Source: Sphingobacterium sp.
GTDB taxonomy: Bacteria; Bacteroidota; Bacteroidia; Sphingobacteriales; Sphingobacteriaceae
Reading direction: 5' to 3'
Length of the DNA stretch: 64,000 nt
NCBI GenBank assembly: GCA_029239355.1
Contig: JAQZAZ010000004.1
Coordinates: 91,553 to 155,552 of the forward strand
Part shown: positions 61,922 through 64,000 of the stretch, one piece after another
Position numbering within the stretch: position 1 is the stretch's first letter
Layout: every line of letters starts with the position of its first letter
Notes under the pieces: model-generated
Database searches by the model: none
What the model was told of the DNA's origin: nothing
What the model saw: only the letters and a program-made list of their open reading frames with translations
Program-made: the position numbers and the translations under genes

Positions 61922-63832
61922 TCAACTGTCCAATGTTTCAAAAACAGAATTTTGAGAGCGATATTCAGGCACTATATCCTTAATCATTTGCACCAGACGC
62001 ATTTTATCTTCATTTGGATCAGCCGTTTTCGCAAGAACACATAACTGCTCCACACGTGCTTTCTGCAACTCCAAATCCGGCGTATTGACCTTAGCAATCA
62101 TTATCTTATCATGATAGGTCTTTTCGGTATTCTCCCCATTAGCCAAAAGCTCTTCAAAGATTTTCTCTCCAGGACGGAGACCTACAATTTTGATATCAAT
62201 ATCTTCGGGATAATTATATCCCTTGAGCCTGATCATTTGCTTGGCCAGGTCTATAATCTTAACAGGCTCGCCCATATCAAAAACAAATATTTCGCCGCCT
62301 TTACCCATTACCGCAGCTTCCTGTACCAATTGACAGGCTTCGGGTATTGTCATAAAATAACGGGTTATATTCGGATCGGTAATTGTCAACGGCCCTCCTT
62401 TGAGCATCTGCTTCTCAAACAATGGGATTACGGAGCCATTAGAGCCCAATACATTGCCAAAGCGCGTTACAATAAAATTGGTCTTTGAGTGTATATTGAT
62501 CGTCGATATCGCAATTTCGGCAACACGTTTGGTAGCCCCCATGACGTTTGTGGGATTTACTGCCTTATCCGTCGAAACCATTACAAATTTGGACACATTG
62601 TATTTATCAGCCAACAAGGCCACATTATAGGATCCCCAGACATTCGTCAAAATAGACTCATAAGGATTGGCCTCCATCAAAGGCACATGTTTGTAAGCTG
62701 CCGCATGGAATACGTAGGTAGGACGATAAAATTGGAACAAAGTGTCCATAAACGACTCGTCCCGAACGTTTCCTACAATAAAGTTACACCGCGAAAAATG
62801 AATGGAGTTACTAAGCTCTTGTTGGATATCATACAAAGCTGATTCCGCCTGATCAACCACGATAAGCTGTTTTAGATCGGTATGAGCGAGCTGGCGTACC
62901 AGTTCACCACCGATCGAACCTGCTCCTCCCGTAACCAGCACAATCTGATCTTTCATCTCAGATGCAATAGTAGGATTGTCCAGATCAATAGCTTTACGGC
63001 CTAACAAATCCTCAATACGTAAGCTCCTGATCTGTCTTGTCGCTACTTCGCCGGCCAATAGACGGGCCGTGTCTGGAATAATTTTAACAATTAATGGAAT
63101 CGGCTCGGCGAGTTTAAACACTGTATTTAACCGTTCCGGTTTACGATCATCTACCGCTATAATAATTTCGGATGCATTGCCATGGCGCAGTACAAACTCC
63201 TTATTTAGGGCATTGATATCGTGTATTTTAAATCCTTGGATACGGTTACCAATCCGGTGTGGGTTATCGTCCATGATGGCGACAATACGGTATTTGTTGC
63301 GCGAAGTATTATGGATAAAGTGGAAAGTGGTATTTCCCATATTACCAGCACCAAAAAGAATAACAGGGATACGGTTGTCTTTACCTCCCCACATCAATTC
63401 GTGGTACAATGCTCGGTAAAGCACCCGGCTAAAGGTCATGCCAAAACCGGCAATGAGCGCATGAAAAAGAAGCTGTGTATCCGAAAAAGGGAGCATGTCA
63501 TCATAGGCAGGATACAACCACTCTATCATTTTACAAATGAGTACAGCAGAAAAGTAGGCCAAGACAATACTCAGGACTATGCGTTGCAACTCACGGATAC
63601 CGGTCTTGTGAACCACCCCTTTAAAAGTGCCGAAAATACAGAACCAGATCAGATAAACTAATGAGACAAGGAATGCCTGTCTAATCATATCGTCAATCTC
63701 TACTCCCCCTCTATGCTTGAATATAAGCACATAACTGATAAAAAAAGCTGTTGCAACAATGGTCATGTCCAACAGTAGAATTATCCAACGAGGCTTGTTG
63801 ATGGACAAGCCTTCTTTCCATAAATTACTCAT
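61922..63832 (-). CDS. FlaA1/WbpM-type nucleotide-sugar epimerase/dehydratase (polysaccharide biosynthesis)
   Basis: 636 residues. Four N-terminal membrane helices (about 15-130), a first Rossmann domain (VILFGAGNMGNTTFHFIHNT, about 153-275), and a second SDR-type domain with the NAD motif VTGGAGSIGGELVRQLA (about 300). The catalytic region VMVSTDKAVNPTNVMGATKR has the Lys of the SDR YxxxK pair, but Met in place of Tyr, as known for the long WbpM/PglF class (Ser-Met-Lys triad). RFGNVLGSNGSVIPLFEKQM and PNITRYFMTIPEACQL follow. It makes 4-keto-6-deoxy sugars from UDP-N-acetylhexosamine, a precursor for surface glycans. The same gene exists as a broken copy at 25118-25742. Confidence 0.93.
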   Translation of the reverse strand: MSNLWKEGLSINKPRWIILLLDMTIVATAFFISYVLIFKHRGGVEIDDMIRQAFLVSLVYLIWFCIFGTFKGVVHKTGIRELQRIVLSIVLAYFSAVLICKMIEWLYPAYDDMLPFSDTQLLFHALIAGFGMTFSRVLYRALYHELMWGGKDNRIPVILFGAGNMGNTTFHFIHNTSRNKYRIVAIMDDNPHRIGNRIQGFKIHDINALNKEFVLRHGNASEIIIAVDDRKPERLNTVFKLAEPIPLIVKIIPDTARLLAGEVATRQIRSLRIEDLLGRKAIDLDNPTIASEMKDQIVLVTGGAGSIGGELVRQLAHTDLKQLIVVDQAESALYDIQQELSNSIHFSRCNFIVGNVRDESFMDTLFQFYRPTYVFHAAAYKHVPLMEANPYESILTNVWGSYNVALLADKYNVSKFVMVSTDKAVNPTNVMGATKRVAEIAISTINIHSKTNFIVTRFGNVLGSNGSVIPLFEKQMLKGGPLTITDPNITRYFMTIPEACQLVQEAAVMGKGGEIFVFDMGEPVKIIDLAKQMIRLKGYNYPEDIDIKIVGLRPGEKIFEELLANGENTEKTYHDKIMIAKVNTPDLELQKARVEQLCVLAKTADPNEDKMRLVQMIKDIVPEYRSQNSVFETLDS

Positions 63833-64000
63833 CTAAACTTTATAAAGATATTATATACCTTAATCGCGAAATGCGGTTAAAAAGTATCCCTTTCAGCAAT
63901 TAAATATTTTGAATACACCTTAATCAATCTATACATTTATCGTACCTAAAATAGTCTGATCGGTCATATTTAAAGAAAAATTTATTTTCGATCTCACTAT

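Noticed and set aside
1-64000. CRISPR arrays, tRNA/rRNA genes, intact insertion sequences
   Set aside because: No regular direct repeats with spacers, no cloverleaf or rRNA sequence, and no transposase frame was seen.

Overview
The window reads as a chromosome segment of a Bacteroidota bacterium, most likely Sphingobacterium or a close relative in the Sphingobacteriaceae (inference). The support is four SusC/SusD-type or TonB-dependent outer-membrane systems, Bacteroidota-type promoter boxes (TTTG, about 19-20 bp, TAnnTTTG), fimbrillin-like lipoproteins, many lipoprotein signals and moderate GC with AT-rich gaps. No tRNA, rRNA, CRISPR array, intact insertion sequence or prophage was recognised.

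Layout. 1-1139 is the end of a SusD gene. 1384-2484 is an orphan PAS histidine kinase. 2790-7462 is a SusC/SusD pair on the minus strand. 8167-8517 is a small LuxR-type regulator with a well-formed promoter. 9221-13604 is a surface-adhesin island: two fimbrillin-like lipoproteins on opposite strands, each paired with a very small protein sharing the motif EQGIAAGSA; one lipoprotein ends in a FISUMP-like domain. A small regulator (13843) and an L,D-transpeptidase (14460) follow. 16060-22867 is a four-gene operon: TonB receptor, DUF4876-like lipoprotein, DUF6850-like barrel and di-haem cytochrome c peroxidase. A CsbD protein and a rhamnogalacturonan acetylesterase come next.

25118-45791 is the centrepiece. 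A broken nucleotide-sugar epimerase marks the left edge, followed by a long AT-rich leader and a complete Wzx/Wzy-type exopolysaccharide or capsule cluster. It holds the initiating sugar-phosphate transferase, PHP phosphatase, Wza, Wzc, flippase, nitroreductase, two pyruvyl transferases, polymerase, three glycosyltransferases, an acyltransferase, Wzi, two tandem TagD-like cytidylyltransferases and ManC. A convergent GH26 mannanase-like gene lies at its end, preceded by three evenly spaced operator-like palindromes.

47406-54550 holds ordinary single genes: a DUF1579-like protein, DinB, two secreted unknowns, TetR, an alpha-oxoamine synthase, YihY/BrkB and an OmpA-like lipoprotein. 55129-61617 is a second SusC/SusD operon with a DUF4397-like lipoprotein and a lipoprotein related to phosphodiester glycosidases whose usual glycine-rich active-site motif is altered. 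61922-63832 is an intact FlaA1/WbpM-type epimerase/dehydratase, the full-length relative of the broken copy at 25118; the two lie in direct orientation about 36 kb apart, around the polysaccharide cluster.
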